From an uncultured Sulfitobacter sp. (GTDB taxonomy: Bacteria > Pseudomonadota > Alphaproteobacteria > Rhodobacterales > Rhodobacteraceae), in contig NZ_CANMFS010000005.1 of NCBI RefSeq assembly GCF_947497275.1, positions 124,001-188,000 on the forward strand: a DNA stretch of 64,000 nucleotides, read 5' to 3'. The notes under the pieces were generated by a model that searched no databases, was not told the origin of the DNA, and saw only the letters and a list, made by a program, of their open reading frames with translations. The position numbers and the translations under genes were made by a program. Below are positions 56,424 to 64,000 of this stretch, piece after piece (position 1 is the first letter of the stretch; every line of letters begins with the position of its first letter).

Positions 56424-56882
56424 GCCGGGTAAACCTCCGCCTGCGCGCAGCACGGGGTACCGCAGTCGGGCACGGAAGGTGATTCCCCGTTCGTGTGCAA
56501 GCCTTGGCGCTGAACGTCGCGTAAATTCTGGAAAAAAAGTGCGTCGGCATGTATCCGCGACCTGTCCGACGTGGCTTTTAAATTCGGTACTTTATTTGCG
56601 CTTTTTCTCCGACCGGCGGGGTGAGGGAAGAGTGCCGGACCGTCGCCGCAGGTGCCGTGCTGCGGGTAATTCGTGCCGCGTTGTCAAATCCCTACCGATA
56701 TCGCCGAAGTGTCCCGGGGCCCGTTCAGGAGGTTCGATTGGCCCATCCGACTGATGCGAGCGACCGCGCCGTTGAAAAGCTCTATTCGCGTCGTGTCAGC
56801 GCAAATCGGCGAAATACGGCGCAAGCGCGCGACTTGATTGTCGGAATGTATTATCCTAACGGCGGGTATATCGGCCCGGAAA

Positions 56883-57086
56883 ATGAGGTTGTTGGCGATG
56901 TGCGATACGATCAGGGACCTGTCGGCGTTTAACTGGCACGAGGATGACCTGTGCGTCTACCTCGATGTCGCGTCGAAGATTATCGAGACGGTGGCGTTTG
57001 AGCTGGCCGAAGTCCAGCCCGCCAGCATGGTCGAACGTCTGCTGTCAATAGCACGCGAGATCGAGATTGCGCGCACGCAACTGTGA
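56883..57086 (+). CDS. Possible small protein of unknown function (67 aa)
   Basis: The frame reads MRLLAMCDTIRDLSAFNWHE, then DDLCVYLDVASKIIETVAF, then ELAEVQPASMVERLLSIA and a short charged end. It is acidic and helical with protein-like composition and does not lie over another gene. The start may also be the Met at 56898. It converges on the second MerR gene. No family is recognised. Confidence 0.45.
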   Translation: MRLLAMCDTIRDLSAFNWHEDDLCVYLDVASKIIETVAFELAEVQPASMVERLLSIAREIEIARTQL

Positions 57087-57098
57087 TATGTGCGCAAG

Positions 57099-57479
57099 TC
57101 AGGACCGCTTGTCGAGGCTGTCCTGCGTGGTGTCGCGCAGGCGGGTCAGTTCGCTGATCGCGTCATCCAGGTTCCGGCGTTTCTCCGCCAGCTCCTTGAG
57201 TTGTCGTGTCGCCATCTCGACCCAGGCGCGCATCTGCGCCTCGTTGCCTTCGTTCTCGTAGATCAAAAGCCACTGGCGAATGTCTTCGAGTGCGAACTCG
57301 AACGACCGCCCGCGCAGGATAAGCTCCATCCGTGCGCGTTCGCGCGGCCCGTAGAACCGCGAGCGGCCTTCACGCTCGGGTGAGAGAAGTTCGATATATT
57401 CGTAGTAGCGTAGGGTGCGCGGTGTCACGTCGAAGCGTGCGCACATCTCTTTGAAGGTCAAACGGGTGTCGTCGCTCAT
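57099..57479 (-). CDS. MerR family transcriptional regulator, paralogue of the 55906 gene
   Basis: A 126-residue regulator with TFKEMCARFDVTPRTLRYYEYIELL, RARMELILRGRSFEFALEDIRQWL and a C-terminal coiled coil (TRQLKELAEKRRNLDDAISEL). The DNA-binding parts are closely similar to the MerR protein 0.8 kb to the left, which suggests duplication. It lacks metal-binding cysteines. It is divergent from the thioesterase operon, whose promoter it may control. Confidence 0.88.
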   Translation of the reverse strand: MSDDTRLTFKEMCARFDVTPRTLRYYEYIELLSPEREGRSRFYGPRERARMELILRGRSFEFALEDIRQWLLIYENEGNEAQMRAWVEMATRQLKELAEKRRNLDDAISELTRLRDTTQDSLDKRS

Positions 57480-57616
57480 GGGATGTCCTTATCTCCTCCG
57501 TGCGCACAAGCTATGTCCCTTGGGAACGATGTGCAACGGCTGCTCTTGCCCTTTGGGCGACCTTGCGTTGTATAGGGAATCAAAGGCCACCTTGGCCCTC
57601 TATACCGGAGCTTCCG

Positions 57617-58039
57617 ATGCCAGACATGACCGAACTTGCGCAACAGTTCATGACCACGCTGCCACATTCCGTACTTTTGGGAATGCAGGCAGAACGGATG
57701 GGGGACGGCGAAGCCGTGATCAGCATGCCGTACAAGGATGAGCTGGTCGGCGATCCGCATACCGGTGTGATCCACGGCGGTGCGGTGTCGTCACTGATGG
57801 ACACCTGTTGCGGTGCTGCGGTGATGTGCCATCCCGACAACAAGGGCGGTACCGCAACGATTGACCTGCGGATCGACTATATGCGCCCCGCGGCACCGGG
57901 CCAGACGATCACCGCGCATGCCACCTGCTATCACTTCTCGCGGTCTGTCGCTTTTGTGCGTGCGGTCGCGATGGATGAGGATTCAGAGCATCCGGTCGCC
58001 ACGGCCACCGGCGCCTTTACGGTCGAGGCAAAGCGATGA
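57617..58039 (+). CDS. PaaI family thioesterase (hotdog fold), first of two
   Basis: A 140-residue acyl-CoA thioesterase-like protein. GVIHGGAVSSLMDTCCGAA is the core hotdog motif with the catalytic-type Gly-Gly and Asp, and TIDLRIDYMRPAAPG is the second strand pair. The stop overlaps the next thioesterase start by 4 bp (ATGA). With a MATE exporter as third gene, the trio looks like one operon. The acyl substrate is unknown. Confidence 0.9.
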   Translation: MPDMTELAQQFMTTLPHSVLLGMQAERMGDGEAVISMPYKDELVGDPHTGVIHGGAVSSLMDTCCGAAVMCHPDNKGGTATIDLRIDYMRPAAPGQTITAHATCYHFSRSVAFVRAVAMDEDSEHPVATATGAFTVEAKR

Positions 58040-58548
58040 GCAAGCGTCCCAAACCCGAGCCGGTGCAGATCGTCAAGCAACGCCGGGATGCGGCCCTGAC
58101 CGCACTGGTCGAGGCGGTGCCCTACATCCGGTTTCTCGGCATCCAGTTCGAGCGGCGCGGCGACGAGTTGACGGGCATCCTGCCGTTCCGTCAGGACCTT
58201 GTGGGCAACCCGCTGCTGCCGGCGCTGCATGGTGGCGTGACGGCGGCATTTCTGGAGGTGACTGCGGTGATGACGCTGAACTGGTCGTACCTGTGGGAAG
58301 ATCTCGAATCGGGAAAGCTGAACCTGGAAGGGACGGTGCCGCAGGATCTGCCGCGTCTGCCAAAGACGGTTGGATTCACCGTTGATTACCTGCGCACCGG
58401 ATTGCCGCGCGACGCCTACGCGCGTGCGCGCATCACCCGTGCAGGACGCCGGTATGCCAGCGTGCAGGTCGAAGGCTGGCAGGACAATCATGCGCGTCTA
58501 TATGCACAGGCGACCGGCCATTTCCTGATGCCGCCACAGCGTGGCTGA
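58036..58548 (+). CDS. PaaI family thioesterase (hotdog fold), second of two
   Basis: A 170-residue protein of the same fold: ALHGGVTAAFLEVTAVMTLNW carries the HGG motif, with Glu at the position held by Asp in the first copy, and GFTVDYLRTGLPRDAYARARI is the second block. The N-terminus is about 30 residues longer. The two proteins differ enough to have distinct substrates or to pair as unlike subunits. Its end overlaps the MATE gene by 8 bp. Confidence 0.9.
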   Translation: MSKRPKPEPVQIVKQRRDAALTALVEAVPYIRFLGIQFERRGDELTGILPFRQDLVGNPLLPALHGGVTAAFLEVTAVMTLNWSYLWEDLESGKLNLEGTVPQDLPRLPKTVGFTVDYLRTGLPRDAYARARITRAGRRYASVQVEGWQDNHARLYAQATGHFLMPPQRG

Positions 58549-59860
58549 CGCAGCGGTCGAGAAACTGAGCCATCGTCGGGTGCTGCGCATTGCGGTGCCG
58601 GTGGTGCTTTCGAATGCGACGGTGCCGATCCTTGGCGCTGTCGATACCGGGGTGGTGGGGCAGATGGGGCTGGCCGCCCCCATCGGTGCGGTTGGCATCG
58701 GTGCGATCATTCTGTCAGCGTTCTATTGGGTGTTCGGATTCCTGCGCATGGGCACCGTGGGCCTGACGGCGCAGGCCGACGGGCAGGGCGACCAGCGCGA
58801 GGTGGCCGCAATGCTGACCCGCGCGCTGATGATCGGTCTGGGTGCGGGGGTGGTGATCATCGCCTTGCAAGGGTTGCTGTTCTGGGCCGCGTTCATGGTG
58901 TCGCCGGCGAGTCCGCAGGTCGAGGAGCTTGCGCGGCAGTACATGGCGCTGCGGGTGTGGTCGGCGCCTGCGGCCATCGCGCTTTACGGTATCACCGGTT
59001 GGTTGATCGCACAGGAGCGCACCCGTGCGGTGCTGGTCTTGCAATTGTGGATGAACGGGCTGAACATCCTGCTAGATCTATGGTTCGTACTGGGCCTCGG
59101 CTGGGGTGTGCAGGGCGTGGCCTTTGCCACCGTCATTGCGGAATGGAGCGGTCTTGCGCTGGGCCTGTGGTTCTGCCGTGCCGCGTTTTGGTTGCCCGCG
59201 TGGCGCGACCCGGTGCAGGTGTTCGACCGCATCCGCTGGGTGCGGATGATGGGGGTCAATACCGATATCCTGATCCGCTCGCTTCTGCTGGAGGCGATAT
59301 TCGTCAGCTTCATGTTCTTCGGGGCGGGGCAGGGGGATGTGACGCTGGCCGCCAATCAGGTGCTGCTGCAATTTCTGATGATCGCCAGCTACGCGCTTGA
59401 CGGGTTCGCCTTTTCGGCGGAGGCGCTGGTCGGTAAATCCACTGGCGCGCGTGATCCGCAGCGGCTGCGCCGTGCCGCGCTGCTTGCGTCAGGCTGGGGC
59501 ATGGCGGCGGCGGGTCTTCTGGCGCTGGTGTTCGCGGTGGCGGGCGGCGCCATCGTCGATACCATGACGACGTCCGATCCGGTGCGGGCCGCCGCGCGGA
59601 TCTATCTGCCCTATCTTGTCGGAGTGCCGGTGCTCGCCTGTGCGGCGTTCATGCTGGACGGCATTTTCGTGGGCGCCACACGCAGCCGCGACATGCGCAA
59701 CATGATGGCGGTTTCATTCGGGGTCTACGCACTGTGCGTTGCCGTGCTGCTGCCGGTACTGGGCAATCACGGGCTGTGGCTGGCGATGTTGATCTCGTTC
59801 GTCGCGCGGGCGATTACACTTGCCCTGCGCTACCCGGCGCTGGAACGCGCGGCAGCCTAG
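58541..59860 (+). CDS. MATE family efflux transporter
   Basis: A 439-residue inner-membrane protein with about 12 helices in two similar halves. LRIAVPVVLSNATVPILGAVDTGVVGQMG at the start and FMMIASYALDGFAFSAEALVGKSTGA at the second half are the usual MATE (DinF-like) blocks. It should export organic cations or metabolites using Na+ or H+. The start is GTG at 58541, overlapping the thioesterase gene. It converges on the methyltransferase gene with a 4-bp overlap. Confidence 0.92.
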   Translation: MADAAVEKLSHRRVLRIAVPVVLSNATVPILGAVDTGVVGQMGLAAPIGAVGIGAIILSAFYWVFGFLRMGTVGLTAQADGQGDQREVAAMLTRALMIGLGAGVVIIALQGLLFWAAFMVSPASPQVEELARQYMALRVWSAPAAIALYGITGWLIAQERTRAVLVLQLWMNGLNILLDLWFVLGLGWGVQGVAFATVIAEWSGLALGLWFCRAAFWLPAWRDPVQVFDRIRWVRMMGVNTDILIRSLLLEAIFVSFMFFGAGQGDVTLAANQVLLQFLMIASYALDGFAFSAEALVGKSTGARDPQRLRRAALLASGWGMAAAGLLALVFAVAGGAIVDTMTTSDPVRAAARIYLPYLVGVPVLACAAFMLDGIFVGATRSRDMRNMMAVSFGVYALCVAVLLPVLGNHGLWLAMLISFVARAITLALRYPALERAAA

Positions 59861-60657
59861 GTCCGAACGACGCGCATCAGATAGCTCATCGGGATCTGCG
59901 CGGAGCGATTCTCGTAGATGTCATAGTCGACCTCGCGGTTCGACTGCGCGAACTCGCGCAGCGTCGTCAGACGCAGGCCCGCATCGATGCCTGCCTGCAC
60001 GATCGCGCCGAGCGTGTGGATGTACCAGTGACCCTGCGTATCCGCATCGGCACGGGTGCCGTCATAGGTGATTACACCGGTCTCTATGTGCGGCGTGCTC
60101 TGAAAGTAGCTGAAGGCGGGCAGGTCCGGCGTGGCGCTGTTGGGATCGAACATCTCAAGCATCGGGTGGGTTTCGTAGATTACAAGCTGTCCGCCGGGAC
60201 GCAACAGGCCCGCAACGGCGGCAAAGAACGCCCCGAGGTCCGGCATCCAGTTGATCACGCCGATGGTTATAAAGGCGATGTCGAAATCGCGCGGCGTGTC
60301 AGCGGGCAGCGCGTAGATGTCGGCGCACAGAAAGTCGGCGCTGTGCGGCGAGAGGTCCGCAAGCGTGCGGGCCTGGTCCAGAAATGCGTTCGACTGGTCG
60401 ATGCCCAGTGCTTCGGATGCACCCAGCGCCAGCGCCGACAGCGTCTCGCGGCCGTTGTTGCAGCCGATCTGTACGACCCGCGCGCCCTGGACGCCCGCCG
60501 CGTTCAGCGCGGCGGTCATTGTTTCGTCGAATACGCTGAACGTCCGGTCCCGAAATCCGCGGCACAGCGCGTCCCACGCGGGGCCGGTTCCGTGCAACGG
60601 GGCGGAGGCGTCCCAAGCCGCCCGGTTGAGCGCGGTGATGTGGCCGGTGTCGGTCAC
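59857..60657 (-). CDS. Class I SAM-dependent methyltransferase
   Basis: A 266-residue protein. The SAM loop reads VVQIGCNNGRETLSALALG, motif II is ALGIDQSNAFLDQA, and ADFLCADIYALP precedes motif IV. The middle has FAYETHP-like residues (LVIYETHPMLEMFDP). The substrate is unknown. It is the last gene of the overlapping minus-strand operon, 4 bp overlap with the arsC-like gene. Confidence 0.87.
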   Translation of the reverse strand: MTDTGHITALNRAAWDASAPLHGTGPAWDALCRGFRDRTFSVFDETMTAALNAAGVQGARVVQIGCNNGRETLSALALGASEALGIDQSNAFLDQARTLADLSPHSADFLCADIYALPADTPRDFDIAFITIGVINWMPDLGAFFAAVAGLLRPGGQLVIYETHPMLEMFDPNSATPDLPAFSYFQSTPHIETGVITYDGTRADADTQGHWYIHTLGAIVQAGIDAGLRLTTLREFAQSNREVDYDIYENRSAQIPMSYLMRVVRT

Positions 60658-60995
60658 ATCAGCTCTTTCACAGCTTCGGGCGGCCGTCCCATGACTGCGC
60701 GGTCGCCACGAAACACGATAGGGCGTTCGATCAGGATCGGGTGCGCGGCGGCAGCGGTAAGCAGGTCTGCGGGGGCGGTGTCAGCGCGCAGCCCAAGCGC
60801 CCCGAAGCGCGCCTCGCCCCGGCGCAACATGTCGATGACGCGGCAGCCGAGCGCGGCCTGTGCGGCTTCCAGTTCCGAGATATTTGGAGCATCTTCCAGG
60901 TATTTTCGTACCGTATGGGGATGGCCGGAGGCGATAATCAGCGCCAGAGCCGCACGCGATTTGGAGCAGCGCGGATTGTGCCAGATCGTGATCAC
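60654..60995 (-). CDS. ArsC/Spx-family protein (arsenate-reductase-like)
   Basis: A 113-residue thioredoxin-fold protein. Cys10 in [12 protein letters not shown] is the arsenate-reductase cysteine and VRKYLEDAP, then [20 protein letters not shown] match ArsC. Arg at the conserved RPIV position supports a glutaredoxin-linked reductase, but YffB-like relatives are not arsenate reductases. No arsB or arsR gene is nearby, so a resistance role is doubtful. It overlaps pyrD by 4 bp. Confidence 0.87.
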   Translation of the reverse strand: MITIWHNPRCSKSRAALALIIASGHPHTVRKYLEDAPNISELEAAQAALGCRVIDMLRRGEARFGALGLRADTAPADLLTAAAAHPILIERPIVFRGDRAVMGRPPEAVKELM

Positions 60996-62035
60996 AGCCA
61001 GTCGCCGCGTCTGCTTCCGACCGCATCGGCGACAGTGGCGAAGCCATCCCGCGCCAGCAGCGCGTCGATGCCATGGGCGATGCGCCCCACCATTGACAGC
61101 CCGCCGTAGACGAGCGCGGTATAAAGTTGCACGGCGGAAGCACCCGCGCAGATCTTGGCATAGGCCTGGTCCGCGTCGCTGATGCCGCCGACGCCGACCA
61201 GCGGCACATCGGTGAGCGTAGACAGCCGTGCGAGTACGCGGGTGGACCGCTCGAACAGGGGGGCGCCGGACATGCCCCCCGCCTCGCCCCGATGGGCCGA
61301 GCGCAAGCCCTCGCGCGAGAGCGTCGTGTTGGTGGCGATGATCGCGGCGACCCCTGCGGCCTGGGCCACCCCGGCCACATCCGTGATTTCCGCGTCGGTC
61401 AGGTCCGGCGCGATCTTGAGCATAACGGGGGTGTCGCCGCGCACGTCCATCACCCCGTCGAGCAGCGCGGCCAGCGCCGCCTTGCCTTGCAGGTCACGCA
61501 GCTTTTCGGTGTTGGGTGACGAGACGTTGACGGTGGCGAAATCGACATGGTCGCAGGCGGTTTCCATGACGCGGGCGAAGTCCGCCGCGCGGTCAGTGCT
61601 GGTCTTGTTGGCGCCAAGATTGAGGCCAACGGGGATGACATGCGACCGCTTGGCGAGCCGGGCACAGATCGCATCGACACCGTCGTTGTTGAAGCCAAAG
61701 CGGTTGATGGCCGCGCGGTCTTCGGTCAGCCGGAACAGGCGCGGTTTGTCGTTCCCTGCCTGTGACATGGGCGTGGCGGCCCCGACTTCGATGAACCCAA
61801 AGCCCGTCATCGCAAGAGGGTCGACGGCCATGGCGTTCTTGTCAAATCCGGCGGCAAGGCCCACCGGGTTGGGCAGGTCCATCCCCGCCAGCGTCGTGGC
61901 AAGCCGCGTGCTGGTGATCGGACCGGGTTTGGGCGTGAGGCCCGCGCGCAGGGCGCGGATGGCGAGGCCATGGGCAGCTTCGGGATCGATCTGGCGCAGC
62001 GCGCTCAGGCCCATCGCCTCGATCAGGGAGTTCAC
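60992..62035 (-). CDS. pyrD: Dihydroorotate dehydrogenase (quinone)
   Basis: A 347-residue class 2 enzyme oxidising dihydroorotate to orotate at the membrane. The N-terminal helical extension ([20 protein letters not shown]) that contacts ubiquinone is present; [33 protein letters not shown] with the catalytic Ser, and [12 protein letters not shown] follow. The start is GTG at 62035 overlapping the DUF1330 stop (GTGA), which I prefer to the long open frame upstream. It is in a run of five coupled genes. Confidence 0.95.
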   Translation of the reverse strand: MNSLIEAMGLSALRQIDPEAAHGLAIRALRAGLTPKPGPITSTRLATTLAGMDLPNPVGLAAGFDKNAMAVDPLAMTGFGFIEVGAATPMSQAGNDKPRLFRLTEDRAAINRFGFNNDGVDAICARLAKRSHVIPVGLNLGANKTSTDRAADFARVMETACDHVDFATVNVSSPNTEKLRDLQGKAALAALLDGVMDVRGDTPVMLKIAPDLTDAEITDVAGVAQAAGVAAIIATNTTLSREGLRSAHRGEAGGMSGAPLFERSTRVLARLSTLTDVPLVGVGGISDADQAYAKICAGASAVQLYTALVYGGLSMVGRIAHGIDALLARDGFATVADAVGSRRGDWL

Positions 62036-62463
62036 GCGAATATGTCCGTGGGCGGCAAAGGCCGTGTGCGGATCAGGCGGGAGGTGACAACGGCGGCCTG
62101 CCGGTGGATGACAGCCTTTTGGTATTCGGGGTCCGTAACCATCGCGAGGAAAGCGCCCGCTGTGGGATAGTGGGCGATGAACATCGCGTCCCACTGCTCC
62201 GATGGATCGCCGATCAACGAAACGTCGAAACCGCCGCGCCAGATGATTTCCCCGCCGACCCGTTTGAGAACCGGGCCGCTGGCGATGCCGTAGTTGGCAT
62301 AGGCCTGCGCGCCGGTCAATCCCTCGCTGGCGAGTGGATGATCGTCCGGGTAGGCGGCGTGATCGTGAAACTGCACGAGGTTGAGCATGTGGATGGGAGT
62401 CGTGCGGTCGAGCGATTTGAAAATCTCGAACTGCGCGCGGTCCGTGTCGCGGTATTCGGTCAT
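62032..62463 (-). CDS. DUF1330 domain protein
   Basis: A 143-residue ferredoxin-like alpha/beta barrel protein. [16 protein letters not shown], then [17 protein letters not shown], and [23 protein letters not shown] make up the DUF1330/EthD-like pattern. Members are probably small oxygenases or binding proteins of unknown substrate. It overlaps both neighbours by 4 bp. Confidence 0.85.
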   Translation of the reverse strand: MTEYRDTDRAQFEIFKSLDRTTPIHMLNLVQFHDHAAYPDDHPLASEGLTGAQAYANYGIASGPVLKRVGGEIIWRGGFDVSLIGDPSEQWDAMFIAHYPTAGAFLAMVTDPEYQKAVIHRQAAVVTSRLIRTRPLPPTDIFA

Positions 62464-62810
62464 AGAGAGGCCTCCAAAAGTCCTGCAGGAAATTGATGTT
62501 CCCCGTTTTCAAGCGGCAGGGGCTGTGCCCAGACCACGTCGGCGAGGGTCATCTTGCGGTAGAGATGTGGAAACAGGGCGTCGCCGCGCGACTCTTCCCA
62601 TTCCAGCGCATCGCCCAGCGCATCGGTTTCGGCGGCAACGAGGAACAATCCGTCCTGTCCGGCGAAATGTTTGGCCGCCGTTTCCGGGGCCTGTTGCGCG
62701 GTCGAGAAATGAATGTAGCCGTCTGCGACATCAATGGGCGCGCCTGCGGTTTCGCGCGCGTCGCGTAGCGTCTGCCATTCGTCGGTGCGGAAGATTTTAT
62801 AAATAAGCAT
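62460..62810 (-). CDS. DUF952 domain protein
   Basis: A 116-residue protein with [15 protein letters not shown], then [22 protein letters not shown] and [20 protein letters not shown], the complete DUF952 pattern. The domain is related to ADP-ribosyl-cyclase-like folds and has no known function. It is the first gene of the overlapping operon with pyrD. A Met 5 codons upstream (62825) is an alternative start. Confidence 0.88.
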   Translation of the reverse strand: MLIYKIFRTDEWQTLRDARETAGAPIDVADGYIHFSTAQQAPETAAKHFAGQDGLFLVAAETDALGDALEWEESRGDALFPHLYRKMTLADVVWAQPLPLENGEHQFPAGLLEASL

Positions 62811-62972
62811 GGTCTTGTGATGCATCTTGGGCGCGGGGCGGTCAAGCCTGATCGGGTGCCTAGAAACCGCCCGCCTGACGTCGGGCAAGTTTACCGGCGG
62901 TGCACATCCGCTTTGACAGGTCAGTGAGTGCGCGCCACCATGGGTGGTATGATCCAACCGGGAGCCCAGACG

Positions 62973-64000
62973 ATGAAACGATTCCTTTTGAGCGCCGCCG
63001 CCCTGAGCCTGACGGCAGGCACGGCCAGCGCCGAGTACAACCTTACCATTCTGCACACCAACGATTTTCATGCGCGGTTCGAGCCGATCAGCAAATACGA
63101 CGGGCCCTGCGCCGCCGAGGACAACACCGCGGGTGACTGTTTCGGCGGCACGGCGCGCCTTGTCACCGCGATCAGGGACGCGAAGGCGCGCAGCAACAAT
63201 GCGATCCTCGTGGACGGCGGTGACCAGTTTCAGGGCACCCTGTTTTACGCGTACTACAAAGGCAAGCTCGCCGCCGAGATGATGAACAAGCTAGGCTATG
63301 ACGGGATGACCGTGGGCAACCACGAATTCGACGACGGTCCCGAAGTGCTTGCATCGTTCATGTCGGCGATCGATTTTCCGATCCTGATGTCGAACGCCGA
63401 CGTCAGCGCCGAGCCGTTGTTGGCCGACAAACTGGCGAAATCCACCGTCATCGAACGCGGCGGCGAGCAGATCGGCCTGATCGGCCTGACCCCGCAGGAC
63501 ACCCACGAACTGGCCAGCCCAGGTGACAACATCACCTTCACCGATCCGGTTGCCTCCGTGCAGGGCGAAGTGGATCTGATGGCCGCGCGGGGCGTGAACA
63601 AGATCATCGTGTTGAGCCATTCGGGATATAGTGTGGATCAGCGGGTCGCGGCGGAGACCACGGGCGTCGACGTGATCGTGGGCGGGCACACCAACACGCT
63701 GCTGTCCAACACCAACGAGCGGGCCGAGGGGCCGTATCCGACCATGGTCAACAACACCGCCATCGTGCAGGCCTATGCCTATGGCAAGTATCTGGGCGAG
63801 CTGAACGTGACCTTCGACGACGAGGGCAACATCACCGAAGCCAGCGGCGAGCCGATCCTGATCGACGCCGTCGTGGTGGAAGATGCCGAGACGGTCGACC
63901 GGATTGCCGAAATGGCCGCACCGCTGGAAGAGATCCGCAACAAGGTGGTCGCGCAGACGAGCGAGATGATCGGCGGTGAGCGTGATGTGTGCCGTGCGCG
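62973..64000 (+). CDS. 5'-nucleotidase/UshA-type phosphoesterase, 3' end outside window
   Basis: About 342 codons are visible and the frame is open to the right edge. A signal peptide (MKRFLLSAAALSLTAGTASA) precedes the metallophosphatase domain: TILHTNDFHARFEP, LVDGGDQFQGT, VGNHEFDDG, LSHSGYSVD and GGHTNTLL supply the metal ligands in order. A C-terminal 5'-nucleotidase domain should follow outside the window. It acts in the periplasm to release nucleosides and phosphate, which would feed the salvage genes. GGGAGCCCAGACG precedes the ATG. Confidence 0.92.
   Translation, partial: MKRFLLSAAALSLTAGTASAEYNLTILHTNDFHARFEPISKYDGPCAAEDNTAGDCFGGTARLVTAIRDAKARSNNAILVDGGDQFQGTLFYAYYKGKLAAEMMNKLGYDGMTVGNHEFDDGPEVLASFMSAIDFPILMSNADVSAEPLLADKLAKSTVIERGGEQIGLIGLTPQDTHELASPGDNITFTDPVASVQGEVDLMAARGVNKIIVLSHSGYSVDQRVAAETTGVDVIVGGHTNTLLSNTNERAEGPYPTMVNNTAIVQAYAYGKYLGELNVTFDDEGNITEASGEPILIDAVVVEDAETVDRIAEMAAPLEEIRNKVVAQTSEMIGGERDVCRA

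Larger units (their letters stand above)
56305..56882. other. MerR upstream region, no gene seen in most of it
   Basis: 578 bp. The left end holds two palindromes described separately. The rest has only short frames without protein-like composition, up to the small ORF at 56883. Confidence 0.5.

Noticed and set aside
1..64000. tRNA, rRNA, integrase, transposase or replication-origin features
   Set aside because: I scanned the gaps and frames and saw none that could be supported.

Overview
This window looks like chromosomal DNA of a high-GC marine alphaproteobacterium of the Rhodobacteraceae (Roseobacter group). That call is an inference from gene content and protein style: lgt overlapping midA and pgeF, a short alphaproteobacterial NAD kinase, a divergent trxB/Lrp pair, cysteine-less Hint proteins, an RTX protein, a DmdC-like acyl-CoA dehydrogenase and LiuR-like MerR regulators. 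I saw no rRNA, tRNA, CRISPR array, phage or intact insertion sequence.

Layout. 1-5.7 kb is a sulfur module: a PhzF-like enzyme cut by the left edge, a YeeE/YedE sulfur transporter, an exported DsrE protein, an unusual membrane-spanning LuxR regulator with a PhnD-type periplasmic sensor, and a fused ATP sulfurylase/APS kinase. 5.8-17.5 kb is mostly housekeeping: trxB, an Lrp regulator, a Hint protein, the lgt-midA-pgeF operon, ubiK, ybjN-like, proC-csaA-dehydrogenase, tdk and a KAS III-like synthase. 17.7-20 kb is accessory: an orphan BrnA-like protein, then an AT-richer methyltransferase and acetyltransferase. 20.1-28.5 kb holds carB, a DUF1275 membrane protein, a hydrolase, a cupin, a methyltransferase and glyA. 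28.5-35.3 kb holds nadK, csbD, a short DUF421 protein, prpE, a 44-residue basic protein and a MaeB-type malic enzyme. 35.4-39 kb is the pyrimidine salvage operon cdd-deoA-deoB-upp. 39-48.5 kb is envelope and surface genes: a SPOR protein, an SGNH hydrolase coupled to a protease-like membrane protein without its metal motif, an acetyltransferase, an acyl-CoA ligase, a sulfotransferase behind two tiny overlapping ORFs, a second Hint protein and a CHRD/RTX protein.

48.5-57.5 kb is a fatty-acid beta-oxidation cluster on the minus strand (MerR, acyl-CoA dehydrogenase, a DNA-binding-like small protein, a decayed second acyl-CoA dehydrogenase, GST, thiolase, an NTF2-like protein, FadB). A paralogous second MerR lies next to it. 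57.6-62.8 kb has two tightly packed overlapping operons facing each other: two PaaI-type thioesterases plus a MATE exporter on the plus strand, and DUF952, DUF1330, pyrD, an ArsC-like protein and a methyltransferase on the minus strand. The window ends inside a UshA-type 5'-nucleotidase.

The best candidate for something undescribed is the sulfur module. A one-component regulator that joins a periplasmic binding-protein sensor, one membrane helix and a LuxR DNA-binding domain sits with a periplasmic DsrE protein and a YeeE transporter whose ribosome-binding site lies in a perfect hairpin. Other points of interest are Hint domains without the nucleophile cysteine, an M48-like fold without HExxH, a pair of dispersed degenerate repeats next to accessory genes, and several genes too short for standard calling.
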